64,000 nt of DNA, from positions 80,481,987-80,545,986 of the forward strand of contig NC_134017.1 of assembly GCF_040712315.1 (NCBI RefSeq). The letters are read 5' to 3'. Positions 22,407 to 34,976 of this stretch are shown in pieces. Source of the DNA: Castanea sativa (lineage: Eukaryota; Streptophyta; Magnoliopsida; Fagales; Fagaceae). The stretch's first letter is position 1. Every line of letters begins with the position of its first letter. The translations under genes were made by a program, and so were the position numbers. Below the pieces are notes generated by a model. The model saw only the letters and a program-made list of their open reading frames with translations. It was not told the DNA's origin and did no database searches.

Positions 22407-23371
22407 AGTAGTATCAGAGTGGGTTAGCTCTAGTGTTTAGATATTTTGATCTAAGAGTTGATCCTTGACCCCTGTTGTCATGGATTCTTGGAAGATCTTT
22501 TTGCTAAAAGTAGAGCTTACAAAGTATATAAGCTAAAGACTAAAACAGACATGGAGTTTTCAAATGTGGTGATCAATGATGAATTGTGTTTTGAAACTTA
22601 GTCAGAAAACATTCCTCTGGTTCAAGAAAAGACCATGGAAGTTGATGAACCTATTCCTGATGATTACATTGGGAAGCATAGTGATGAAGAGCTACTAGTG
22701 TTGAACGATGCTGTTTCGGTACCTTCAAGTTTAGAACCATCTACACCGGTTCATGAAACCTAACAACATTAAAATGAGCTTAGTCCTCCATCAGAACATA
22801 AAGGTACCTCCACATCTTTGGTTAAGGGTCCATCTTCTAGAGTTATGTTGAATCACCCTGCCACAAATATATTGGGTAGTCTAAATGGTAACATGAGATT
22901 GAGATCCAAAGCCTTGAATGTGATTACTCACTCATGCTATCTGTCCCAATTTGAACAGAGAAAGGTGGATGAAGCACTTCAAGATGCTGATTGGGTTAAT
23001 ACTATGCATGAAGAACTTGATCAATTTGTTCAGAATGATGTGTGGGAATTAGTTCCTAGACCAAAAGGAGTAAATATAATTGGAACTAAGTGGATTTTCA
23101 AGAACAAGTCAGATTAACATGGTACTATTATTTGAAACAAATCAAGTCTTGTTGCTCAAGGATACACACAAGTGGAAGGGGTTGATTTTGATGAGACTTT
23201 TGCACCGGTAGTAAGATTGGAATCTATTAGAATACTGTTGACCATAGTAAGTCATTTGAATTTCAAGTTGTATCAAATGGATGTCAAGAGTGCCTTCTTG
23301 AATGGGATGTTGCAAGAAAAAGTATATGTTGAACAACCAAAGGGTTTTGTTGATCCTTACAGACTGGATGA
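22407..23371 (+). pseudogene. Ty1/copia pol remnant (start of reverse transcriptase)
   Basis: After the primer site the frame gives a proline/serine linker, then the opening of the copia reverse transcriptase (RVT_2): [77 protein letters not shown]. In-frame stops occur near 22600, 22760 and 23115. Gag, protease and integrase are absent between the primer site and this region, and the C-terminal half of RT and RNase H is lost where the sequence switches at 23372 to the duplicated block. Dead element. Confidence 0.85.
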
Positions 23372-23649
23372 TATCTTAAGAAGCCCAAATTTAGAGTTTC
23401 ACATAGTAAGTTGGCACTTGAACAAAATCTGAAATCCTAAATCGAGAACAGACACAAATACCTTGATTTTCTTGACCGAAACTACCTTCCCTAGCTTCAA
23501 TGTTGCTCAAGTTGTGTTTTCTCCCCCTCAAACACTCCAAACCACGAAAAACACTACGATCTCACCACAGGTCTCTCTCTCGAAAAGTTTTTGAGTTTTA
23601 GGTGTTTTGATTCGCGTTATGTTGTGTTTTGGGGTTAAGAGGTGTTTTT

Positions 23650-23784
23650 GTAATGGTTGGGACTGAGGTGGGTTACGAAAATTGACGGAAACATACCACA
23701 GGTGGGTCAAGTGATACTTTTCAAACTACGGGTAGGCAAAGTGATTTTTGCCCAAACCACAGGTGGGTTATGTGTAATTACTCC
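23650..23784 (-). repeat. Mutator-like terminal repeat, copy B
   Basis: Same terminus as 2990-3123, here without its element: the GRF gene and MUDRA remnant are cut away at 23372. The outermost base run has one change (ctcc for cccc). Confidence 0.65.
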
Positions 23785-25187
23785 ATTAAAATATTATAAA
23801 TGATAAGAAAATATCTATTTAAAATTTGTAATAAAATGTGAAAAATATCATTTTATTTTTAGTAGTCTCCAAATACTTGAATTTCTCTAAATGTTTAGTC
23901 AAGATTATTAATTTTTATGCATTAATTTTTATTTATTTCATATTAATTAATTATTACGTCAACACGGTTTAACCTCGGTTCGACCTTAATCCAACCTCAA
24001 AAACCTTGAACCTCTCCCTTTTACGGTTCTTTAAACGGTTCAGGTTTCCTAACCATGATCAAAGGATGGCACCGCCATAATGTATTTTTTTTTCTCTCCA
24101 ATCTCATAAAGACTTTTTTTTTTTTCTAACATAAAACATTCATACCAATCCCACCGAGGAGATATTTAGTATTCACAATTTATTTTGATGTGATTAGTCA
24201 CCTATTTCTAATAGATTTTGTTGAAATATGAAATTTAAGAGCAAAATGTGGTTATATAAAAAAATGTTCAAGCAAGATTTATGAAAGAATATAAATTTTG
24301 GACAAATTTTTGGGACCAAAAATAAGTATAACTAGTGCACACAAAAATATAAAATGGGATTATTTTGCTAAATGTATGACAGCCAAATTCACTTAAAAAA
24401 GAAATTCAATACCCATTAATTAAAAAAGTAATAATAATAACAAGATGATAGGACGTGAGGCTGGCAAAGTAACCTCCTGCCACACATTCATTTAAATTAC
24501 CCTTGAAAAAAAAAGAAAAAAAAGAAGAAGAAGATTAGACAGGACATGTGGCTGAGTAACTCTTTGCCACACGCACCACTCAAGTGTTTTGAAAAGCAAG
24601 AGTAACTGAAATTGGCCAAAATCCTCACTAGTCCATGAAAGATGCTAGTGCAGTACTATACTTTTCTTGTAGTTTTGGCCCATGAATTGATCAGTTGGAA
24701 AAAAAAAATGGGAGTAGTTTCCCAATTTCTCTACAAATTAAAGAGGCTTCAGCAAATTACAAGCAAGCAAGCACGCACAAAAGAAAAACACATAGCAAAA
24801 AAACAAAGAGGAAAAAAGAAGAAGAGAGACACGGACAAAGATAGAGAGCAACAAGCAGAGAAGGAGCACGCAGCATCAACATTAGGTTGGGATTATATCA
24901 GTCCCTTTCTTCTCTAAATCTCTATTCCTCCATCTTCCTCAAATTTGAATTTTTGTTTGTAAGCCAAATAGGTCGAGTTTCATGAGGAATTCGAAACTCC
25001 ATATATGAAGCTTTAGATACAAATCCCTAACTCATAGATCCTGTTTGATAATTACCAAATAAAAATTCTCTAAATGTTTTGGTTCAATGTTGTCTCAACT
25101 AGAGTCCTTGACTCTAAATTAATGGAGACTTTGGCTCTACCAAACTAATGGAGTCCTTGACTCTACCACATTTTAATGGAGTCCTTA

Positions 25188-25916
25188 TGTAATGACCTCT
25201 CCCCCCAACTATGTAGATATTGTCCACTTTGGGGCCCATACCCCTCACGGTTTTGTTCTCCCCCAAAGCACACAACAATGGGGAAAAAGACCTATACACA
25301 TTAAAGGGAGGTCATTCCTTATAAGCACATCTCCATGTGCTTCCCTAGGTGATATGGAATTCCATAGAAAGCAAGACCCCCCTTTTAGGTCACTACAAAC
25401 CACCCCCCTTACGAGCACACGCATCCTCACATGTGAGGCCTACACTTCCGGCTAGGACATGGCTCTAATACCATTTGTAATGACCTCACCCCCAATTATG
25501 TAGATATTGTCCACTTTGGGGCCCATACCCCTCAAGGTTTTGTTCTTCCCCAAAGCACACATTAAAGGGAGTTCATTCCCTATAAGCACATCTCCATGTG
25601 CTTTCCTAGGCGATGTGCAATTCCATGGAATGCAAGACCCCCATTTTGGGTCACTAAAATCCACCCCCTTATGGGCACACACATCCTTGCATGTAGGGCC
25701 TACACTTCCGGCTAGGGCATGGTTTTGATACCATTTGTAATGACCTCGCCCCCAACTATGTAGATATTGTCTACTTTGGCCCATACCCCTCAAGGTTTTG
25801 TTCTCCCCCAAAGCACACATTAAAGGGAGGTCATTCCTTATAAGCATATCTTCATGTGCTTCCCTAAACGATGTGGGATTCCATGGAATGCAAGACCCTC
25901 ATTTTGGGTCACTACA
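25188..25916 (-). mobile_element. TRIM array, copy B: three LTRs
   Basis: Same LTR-internal-LTR-internal-LTR structure as 4528-5260, with a perfect 5-base target duplication CCTTA (25183-25187 and 25917-25921). Because both blocks carry the trimer at the same site, the multimer formed before the block was duplicated. Confidence 0.85.
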
Positions 25917-26805
25917 CCTTAACTCTACCAAAATCAATGAGTCCTTGACTCTACCACAAAATTAATAGAGTCCTTAACTGTACCAAATCTTAATGGAGTA
26001 CTTGACTCTACCAAATTAATGGAGTTATTGACTCTATCAAATCTTAAACAAGTTGGAATTCTTGACTCCACCAATTTAAAATAAAAATGCTTCAATGGAG
26101 TCTTTAACAACCAAAATTATTTTAAATAAAGTGGGGATTCTAATTCCTTCAAATTCCAACATGACTAATTCTTTGGGATTCCTAATTTCTTAATAAAAAA
26201 TTGAGTTTCTAATTCCAAAAATGAAATGACTATAAAATTGATTTGAGAAAATTTTCCAATTCCCTACTCCTAAAACATGTTCATAAAAATAAAATTGCTT
26301 AAAAGAAGTTTTTTTCCCTTAATTAAATTTAGGAACCTCAATCAAAATAGCATTAAAATTTCTACAAAGAAGCAAAAGCAAACGAAAGAAATGGAAAATT
26401 GCTTGAACATTCAATTTCTCAAAGAGAAAATCCTTGGTTCAACTTCCATGAAAACATGGACCTTGATTTATCATTGAGATTAAAATCAACTATCTCACCC
26501 AAAAATGAAATTAAGTTGATGCTTAATTAAACATCAAGTATTTGACTTAAATGTCCATTATTTAAATTGGGCAAAATCATATTTGAGGATTTTAAATCTA
26601 AAACCTCAAAATAAGAACTACGAATTGGCTTGATCCATGTCAAGGGTACGTAGGCAACCTAAATAAATTATTAGGTGCAGCCACAAATAAATAAAAAGAC
26701 ATATTCCCTCAAACATGAAAATAAATAAATTTATGTACAAAGGCAATGTAGTTGGAATCAGAGGGTCTTCCCTTAAAACAAGGGATTGTAATTAAGAATA
26801 TATAT

Positions 26806-28940
26806 TATTTTGAATGGATACCACTCACATCAATGAAACCCATACACCAAAAATTCTATGGGTGAAATTATGTTTGAAGAATAACAATTTTTGTTAAACA
26901 TAATTTGACAATATTTGTTAAACATAAAATTGACGAATTTCGTTAAACATAACTTAACGATCTTTGTTAAACATAAGTTAACAGTTAAATTAACAATTTT
27001 TGTCAATAAATCTTATATTCAAACCTAGTTCAAATGGAAGTTATTATTGCCTAGCCTAAGCTTGAGTAAATTTGGTCTCAAACAAGAAAATTGAAATTAG
27101 TTTAAGGGTTTGGTTATGCATTGGGATGGTATTTGACACCTCACGTCAAATCATCAATGTTCACCTCATTTTGGCTGTTTCTCATAAATTCTTGTTTAAG
27201 TTCAATAGGTTTAGTGTTTGCAAACTATGACAATTGTAAGTTTTATTGAATAAGAAAGTGTGTTGTTGAGTCCAATACAAAGACTCAGGATAAGCTCGAG
27301 GAAAGTGTAGTTTTTGTAATTTCCTCACCTTATTGACAACTCATTTATTTAAATTATAGTGATAAAGGGTATTGAATTTTTCAATAACGTTAAGGGTAAG
27401 TTAATAAAATTATTTGTAAAATTGTCATTTTCAATTCTGTTTTATTTGCTTTAATGCTGTGTCAAATTTTATTGTAATTCTCCAATCATTTACTTGCATG
27501 TTTATGGGATTAAATGTAATGGGTAGAGTGTTCAATTTGGTGAAGAACTATGAAAACCCACATCATCTAGGTCCATCACTATCATCACCTCTTACATATC
27601 AATAACTACCCACCACCTCAACAATTTTTAAAATAGTTTCGTGACTTTAACATTTTCCCTATTGAAAACAACAAGAAATGTTAGCCAGCTACAAGGCTCT
27701 TGGCCTTTATACTTTAATGACATGTTATTGCAAAAATTAAAGAAACATAAAGTTTTTTATGAAAAAAAAAAAAACATAAATTTAAGTACTCTAGTTCAAC
27801 ATTGCTTAATCATTATTTAGCATATATATATACACGGAATTTGTGATCATCCATTAGAGTTATGGCCTCAATAGAATTCTATTCTTCATGAAATAAGCTT
27901 ACGTGAGCTAGTGGTGTTTATGAAATAAACTCTTCAACTTTGTCTAATTATTTTGTTTATTTTATATTTTTGGTATATTATAGTTCCGTCTCATGTTGTT
28001 CCTTTCAACCTACGAATTTGTTTCTTTAGGTGTACAGAAAATTCAAGAACGCCATCAAGGTTAGTCCTCACTTTTTTCTTTTTTATATTTTTTTTGTTCT
28101 TTTGATAGGTTTTGTAACTATTTTTTGAATGTTTTTGTATGAAAAATTCGATAATGTTGTCCAAGTTAATCCTCTCTCTTTTCTTTTCTATATTTTTAAT
28201 CTCTACACTATCATTCACCTTTTGCAATGTTGTTAAGGAAATTGTTGTTTTTGTTCCTTTTTTTGGATTAAAACTTTGATAAAACCTAGATACAATACCT
28301 TAAATCCTATTTTTAGGATCTTTTTTTAAATTTTAGTCACCTGTCTACTTTACTAATAAAGCTAACCACTGTTAACTTTCTTTTTTTCTCTCTCTCTGTT
28401 TTTTTTTTTTTTTTTTTCCTTGGATGCATTAACAGAGCTACCCTGTGTTTGTTTCTCAAAAAAAATAAATTGCCAACCCTCTTGTATAGCTTAGAAGAAG
28501 ACACAAATCTTAGGTACCCAAACCTTACCTACGGTACACAAATATTAGGAACAAATCTCAAGTACACAAACTGTAAATACACAAAATGGGTTCGGCATAT
28601 CCTTATGAGGTGTAAAACCCAGCTCTCACATTCTTCAAAATTTGCAAAATCCTCCTCTTCTTCTACCGCTATTTCATCGTTGACAACATTTTTGTTCTTA
28701 TTTATTACGCCACAAAGACAGAGACTTCAAAGGGCACGTGATGGAAAACCTTAAAAACGACGCGTAAACTACCGAGGCTTTGCGCTTAATTGAGAGGGCG
28801 TGTTGTGAACCTAACCATTTGTAGAGATCATCGTCGAGCCCAGCCTATGATGATAAGAAAAGAGAGGAATAGGAGGGTCACTTCTAAAAGGTTTGTTTGT
28901 TTTTTTTTTAACGCATCCAACGAAAAATAAAAAGAAAGAA
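26806..28940. other. 2.1 kb without a recognised gene, absent beside OSC copy 1
   Basis: AT-rich. At 26880-27000 the phrase 'tttgttaaacataa' recurs several times. At 28010-28200 two diverged copies of a roughly 110-base phrase (aaaattcaagaacg.. / aaaaattcgataatg..) follow each other. The poly-T tracts and small ORFs give no family match. Confidence 0.4.
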
Positions 28941-30247
28941 AGACATAAGTTAACGCGATAGGTTTATTTTTTAAATTGGATAAGTGTTGAAATTTAAAGG
29001 AAACTTAAAGAACACGAGAATCTAAGTTCTGCCCTTCAGTGACTCTCAAAAAAAAAAAAAAAAAAAAAACAGTTTTGCCCTTTAGTCAATTAACATGATA
29101 AAACCTTCAACTCCTCATAAATATTTTATGAATATTGGTTAATTGGATTTTAAAAAGACCCATAGACTTCATAAATCATATAGTTAAGGTGTCAATTATG
29201 GTAAATATTTATTCACTCATATTTTTCGTGAATTTAAGTTTTTTTTTTTTTTTGTTACTTATTAATTTTAACAAACTATCATTTAGTAAGCTTTTTCAAT
29301 TGGTGTTGTTGATGTGGTGCTTATGATGAGTAAGTGGTAAATACAAAAAACAAAAAATTCAAGGCACAAATTAATCTTATGGGTAAGTTTTACAGCTAAT
29401 ATTGAATTTAGTAGCAAACAATGCATTCTCTAAACTGTAACTTATAGCAACATCTCAAATTACAAAAAAGAAAAGAATATATATATATATATATTCTACA
29501 AAATAAGAAAAATAGACCAAAATTTCTTTCAATCTTATTTTTCAATAGATTTTAGTGTGTTTGGATTAAGATTTTTTTAATTTGTTAAAAGTGGAAAAAT
29601 ATATATAATCACATATATCATAAAGTTGAAGTACAATTTTAGAATTCAAATCAAATCAAAATTCATAATTGCAGTCTAATTTAATTCTATCTGTCCAATT
29701 AATTTTAAAATTCTTTGTGCCGAGTGACTCCCATTCATAATGCTTAGTGTGGATACTGAGATGAATATTTCATCATTATAATTATTGAATGTTTTGATCT
29801 GTAAGCGCAAGTTACATGCTAGTACAATATAATATTGTAGGCCTTACTCTCATTTTATTTAGGTGGCCATTATAAAAAAATACTTGATAGGTAAGCAATG
29901 GATAATACCAAATCAAACATGATTAGAGCTCTTTTTCCAATCAATTACGTAGCAATTTATAAGGCTATCCATATCTATGTATATTATTTAGACAATTCAC
30001 TTGACTAAATAAAAAGGTTATATGACTAAAACTATAATGGATGACTTTTTTTAATTACCACATCATGGGTTGAAGCAAGATACTTAATGAATTTGTTAAA
30101 ATTGTTATGTCGCGTAAGACTGTTGTTAAATGAAACAAAGATGGGTCATATCATTATTTAGATGGTCATGTTAAAGGGTGCTCTTAGAGCAGGGATGAAA
30201 CCATTCTTTAGCTTTAGGGAGCACTGGCCCCCCCTAAAATTTGAATA

Positions 30248-30286
<39 letters not shown>

Positions 30287-31599
30287 AATGTTGCATTAAC
30301 TATGATTTGTCACCTTAAACATCATGAAAGAAGTAAAAAAAGAATTAAGATGAAATTGCACTACAGATCCCTAGAGTTTATCCATTAACGTAATCAGTTC
30401 CTCAAGTTTTAAGTAGATACTATTAGGCTTTCATGTTTTAAAAATAAACTGTATAAGTTCTTTTGTTAACTGATGTGTTAGCGGTACTGTAATTGATGGA
30501 ATAGTGACCAGTCATATATTTTTTAAGGGAAATGTTAACCAATGCTTGCATTAGTTTAAGAACTATTTTTAGAAACATTTTATTGGGAAAATGATCAAAC
30601 AATAAATGGTGTTGACAACTTTTCATATTTTGCATGAAAGTGATATTTAAACTTTCTTATTATAATTTATTAACTATTGTTCTAAGTGCATCAGTTAACA
30701 TGACCTTTTTTTTTAATCATATGGTATTTTTCTAAGAAAAAATTAAAAATATTATTTTACACTTCAAAAACCCATTAATGTCAAAATACTTGATCAAGTA
30801 AGTAACGGACAATACCAAATCAAACATGATTAGAGCTCTTTTTCCAATTAATTGCGTAATAATTTATAAGACTATCCATATTTTTATACATTATTTAAAT
30901 AAGTTATTTGACTCAATAAAAAAGTTATGTAACTAAAACTATAATTGATGACCTTTTCAATTACCACATCATGGGTTGAAGCAAAATACTTAACGAATAT
31001 GTTAAAATTGTTATGTCATGTAAGATTGTTGTTGAATGAAACAAAATCATGTCATAACATTATTTAAAGGGTCACCTTAGGACAAAGATGGAGCCATTCT
31101 TTGGCTTTGGGAGCAATGGGCCCCACTAAAATTTGAAAAAAAAAATATTAGTATATATATATATATATAGGAACTAGTTTAGCAATTTGATTCAATAAAT
31201 TTACACTTAAGCCACCCTTATAAATAGCAAACTCCAATATATAAATAAATAAATAAGCCCAATAACAAAATCACCAACACGTTTAACAATACCAAAGTTA
31301 CAAATTTCTCTCATTTAAAAGTACAAAAGAAATTCTTATAAGCACGTGAAGTTAATTTTTTGACTCTGCATGACAGAGAAATCATTAGTTTAAGGTACCT
31401 GCATTCGCCAGAGAAGATCACCGCAAGCCGGGAATTGACGTCGATTTTTGTGGAAATTTTGACGACCCTCTTCAACGTCAGCTCGCTCTTCTGGTGTACC
31501 AGCCTCCGGGTCAAACTCCCATGTTTGTCTTCCCGCAAAGTTATTTGTACTCAAAAGGTAAGGGTCATTTTTGCCCTCTCCTATCTTCAGCTTCCACAT
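28941..31599 (-). pseudogene. OSC copy 2 relic: exon 1 plus intron 1, exons 2-17 deleted
   Basis: Exon 1 (31599-31399) is intact: 67 codons, start ATG, splice donor GTACC, with only a few residue changes from copy 1 (Leu for Phe at 16, Asp/Gly changes near 41-45). Intron 1 follows to about 29875. There the sequence jumps from the equivalent of 15427 to the equivalent of 6587 in copy 1, i.e. about 115 bases beyond the normal stop codon. Everything coding between is lost, about 8.8 kb. The junction is a run of A bases (tat-aaaaaaa-tacttg). From 29874 down to 28941 is the 3' flank, matching 56740-57505 beside copy 3. The relic lacks the solo LTR, which shows the empty site. It cannot make an enzyme. 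Confidence 0.92.
29041..29069. repeat. Long poly-A tract
   Basis: About 20 consecutive A bases in the 3' flank of the relic, preceded by 'gtgactctc', which is absent at the matching place beside copy 3 (about 56790). It may mark a small insertion. Confidence 0.5.
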
Positions 31600-31858
31600 T
31601 CTTGAATCTGCATGTGCAAAGCTCTATTATAGTGAAGATAATGACACCACTCTCTTCTTTTCTCTTTTGCTTGTAACTATTAGAGTCTGTGATAGTAAAT
31701 AATCATGTGTGTGTGTATATATATATATATATAGATTAGAGTCTGTGATAGACAAACAACATACGAAAAAAGATCTAGAAATTGACCATTTAGATGATGA
31801 ATACCAGAAAACACTTATGTGATCCCATATATTTCACTGTAAACATGTTAGAATATGA

Positions 31859-31891
<33 letters not shown>

Positions 31892-31961
31892 CTACCTTTA
31901 TGAAATTTATGGTACTCAAAACATGTAGTATTGTTGTGTTAAGAACTTCCCACCAATATAG
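31600..31961. other. Upstream flank of the OSC relic, cut by the hAT element
   Basis: Matches 18030-18440 upstream of copy 1, with TA and GA microsatellites (31718-31734, 31857-31891). The match stops at 'caccaatatag' (31961) and resumes at about 35770 after the hAT insertion. Confidence 0.8.
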
Positions 31962-32081
31962 TACGGACCCAGGATTTGAAGTTGGGGGGCTAGAGATAAG
32001 CAAATTTTTTTTTTTCAAATACACATCAATATAGTATTAATAAACTATCAACCAAGACAAATACTTAAAAATCATTGTTTT

Positions 32082-34632
32082 TTAACATATTAAGATACAA
32101 TCATCTACCAACAAAAACAAAATACACAAAACACTATTGCTTCTTAATACAATCATATATGAAAAGAGAACTCGACGCTCATTCAAATCTTCAAAATCAT
32201 CTACAATTGAATCCAAACTAAATGTCGAAGCTATATCCTTTTCAATATATAACATTAAAGAGTCTGTCAAAAAATTATTTTCCATTTTGTTTCGAAAATT
32301 AGTTTTGACAACTTTCATAACTGAAAATGCTCGCTCTGTAGTAGCAGTAGAAACTGGAAGAATAAGCACAAGTTTCACCAATCTATAAACAAGTTTGTAG
32401 TGTTCTGAATTTCTAGTTCTCACTAACCATTGACACAATTCAAATAAACTTTCAATTTTTTGAACTCTAGATCTTGGACTACATTATGCTTACAATGATA
32501 AAGCTCCTTCTCCAACACTTGTTTGTCATAATCTGTGAAATCTTGTTGATAGAAATTCTTTACCAACAAACAAAGATCACTACTTCTGAACGATTTTAAT
32601 GCTTCTCGAGGTTCTAAAGTTGAGCTAAGCCTAAGTAACTTCATTGCATCTTCATTAAACCGATAATTTAGTTCATGTAGTTGAGAATCTATTGCAGCAT
32701 AAAAAAAATATTTACTCGATAATGATGCTCAATTGTAACGTTATCTTACTGATTACGAGCTCGACCTCACCTTGCAACATAACGAGTATTCATATCTAGA
32801 ACATCAATGGAATGCTTCTCACAAAATGATATCAAAATGGTGAGTAAGTCATCCCGTCCATCATCTCTAAATTTTTGGGTAAGTGTTTTAGTAGATGAAA
32901 CTAAATGCATGGCATTTAAAATGTCTTGAGATTGACTTTGCAAAGCTTGACAAAGTTTATCAGTAATCTCCATAGTTTCTTTCTCAAGATGCAAGATGAA
33001 GACAAATTCAGATGAAGTTAAACTATCATAAGCTAACTCTGCTTCTGCCTAATGTTCTCCATCAACTACATCATCAATTATAGTTTGTACAACTTCAAGA
33101 GTTGAAGTAAACATTCTTAATAAGCTAGAAACTGATCTAAAATGTGAACTCTAACGTGTTTCTACAAGTCGTTGTAAAGTGCCAATTTGATTAAGTCCAC
33201 TTCCAGTCTTAAGCTCTTCAAGATCAATCAAATGTGCTATTTCATTAGCATTGACAACTTTCAATTGCTCATTACGCTTACATGAAGCATTAACAATTTT
33301 GATCAAAAAAAGCAATGTAAGAAAAAACCCACTAATGGCGTTAACTTGTTTTGATGTTTTTACTAATGCCAATTGTAAGCAATGTGCAAAACAATGAATG
33401 AAGTAAGTATATGGGCAATCATTCAAAATCAAAGCTTGTAATCCATTCCACATACCTCGCATGTTGCTTGCTCCATCATATCTTTGCCCTCGAATATTTT
33501 GTATATCTAAGTAACGTTGAGATAGCAAAGAATATATCCCCTTTTTTAGAGTCAAAGCCGTAGTGTCAACAACATGAATAAGCCCAAAAAAATGTTCTTT
33601 CACAAAGCCTTCTGCATCAACATAGCTAAAAACCATAGCCATTTGCTCTTTCATGGACTCATCGCGAGCTTCATCAACCATTATGCAAAACTTTGCATCA
33701 CTAATTTCTTCCCGAATTGCCTTCTTCACTTTGGCTGAGAAAACATGTAGAATTTCCTTTTGAATCTTGGGTGATGTGTAGGTTGCATTTTTGGGAGCTT
33801 TTTCTATTATTTCAGCAACCTCCTTATTCCAAAAAGTCACAATACCCAATGACTCAAAAAAGTTCCCACGATTTAATGAACTAAAACTTTCATCTCGACC
33901 TCTAAAAGCTATAGCTTGAAAGGCAAGATATCGAACAATAAAAATTGAGGCCTTCAATTGCAACCGATTATTTGCAATTTGTTCAATAGTGAAATGATTA
34001 ACTACCCTTTGTAAATGCTGCGATTGGTTAGTCAAATCCTTACACATTTGCTCAGCAACTTTATAAGCTGAATTAGGATCTTTTCCTATATGACATTGAA
34101 AATAACAATCTTTGCCCCTAAATTTTTTCCAATTTCTAAATCCACCAACAATGAATGTATTTTGTCCCATAACCCCATTTAGACTATGAAAGACAAAACA
34201 AGGTAGACAATAAGCTGCATCTCTCATAGGAGAATATTCAAGCCATGATTTATTATGTTCAAACCAAGAAGCTTGAAAGCTACGATTATGCTTTCCACTT
34301 TTTTTGTTTTTCTTTAGAGGAGGTTGGTGCGGACCTTTTGTAATGTAAGCCTGTCGAATTTCATCACGTTGATTAATATGATATTCTCATATTTGTTTCC
34401 ATGTTCCGGGATCATAATCCAAAGAATCAAGATCAACTCTTTGAAATTGTGTTTGAGAGAATGGAACATTGACATTTTTCAGAATTGGAGAATGCACATT
34501 TTCTAGAATTGGAACATCCACATTTTCTAGAATTGGAATAGCAACATTAGTTGTTGGCAATCCCACATCGACTTTAGAAGAACTTGAATCATTTCTTTTG
34601 AAAAAATCATGCATTGTAGTTGATGTTTTCAT
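32082..34632 (-). pseudogene. Broken hAT transposase (DUF4371/TTF-type, hAT dimerisation domain)
   Basis: Starts at 34632 (MKTSTTMHDFFKRND). A stop follows WKQI near 34387, then the frame resumes (GPHQPPLKKNKK) into a zinc-finger region with AYCLPCFVFH. The long open part 34227-33151 carries the DUF4371-like RNase-H core, including CIMVDEARDESMKEQMAMVF, GQRYDGASNMRG and CFAHCLQLALV. After stops near 33150 and 33050 and further breaks, the C-terminal dimerisation domain is recognisable at 32420-32150 (PVSTATTERAFSVMKVVKT). At least four lesions make it non-functional. Family assigned from these motifs. Confidence 0.85.
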
Positions 34633-34925
34633 GATCTATAAATAAAATATATTAAATATGTGTGACAATTTTCTTAAATTTGTGTGACAATTTTCTTAAA
34701 TTTGTGTGACAATTTTCTATATTATATGATTCATTTTTTTTTTTTGTCTTTAGTCTGCCTTTATTTATCTTTATCTTTGTGTTTTCTCCATTTTTCTGAC
34801 ATTGACCCACTAACCCAATCCCACTAAAGCACTACCGATACTCTTTATTTATTCTACATAGCACTACTAACAAAAATTTTCCTTAACTTTATTTTTTTTT
34901 GTTGGTCACTTGTCCCTATTATGCC

Positions 34926-34976
34926 CAACTACCAGTCAACAAAGCACAAAGTTTGTGCTTTGTTGACCGGTAGTTG
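34926..34976. repeat. Near-perfect 25-base inverted repeat with 1-base loop
   Basis: Left arm starts caactaccagtcaacaaagc, right arm ends the inverse with one mismatch (accagt versus accggt). Transcribed, it would fold to a tight hairpin. It lies in the non-coding 5' part of the hAT element. Confidence 0.85.

Larger units (their letters stand above)
23372..26805. repeat. Duplicated block, copy B (pairs with 2719-6190)
   Basis: Near-identical to block A throughout, including the Mutator terminal repeat (23650-23784), minisatellite and three-LTR TRIM array. Its left end is fused to the copia pol remnant. Its right end runs into DNA not found beside copy A. No gene inside. Confidence 0.9.

Noticed and set aside
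25452..25847. ORF of 131 codons with internal repeats on the minus strand
   Set aside because: It lies across the TRIM LTRs; the repeated peptide is the translated LTR and is out of frame in other units.
28449..28754. 101-codon plus-strand ORF
   Set aside because: No recognisable motif, only chance-length; not supported by a second copy.
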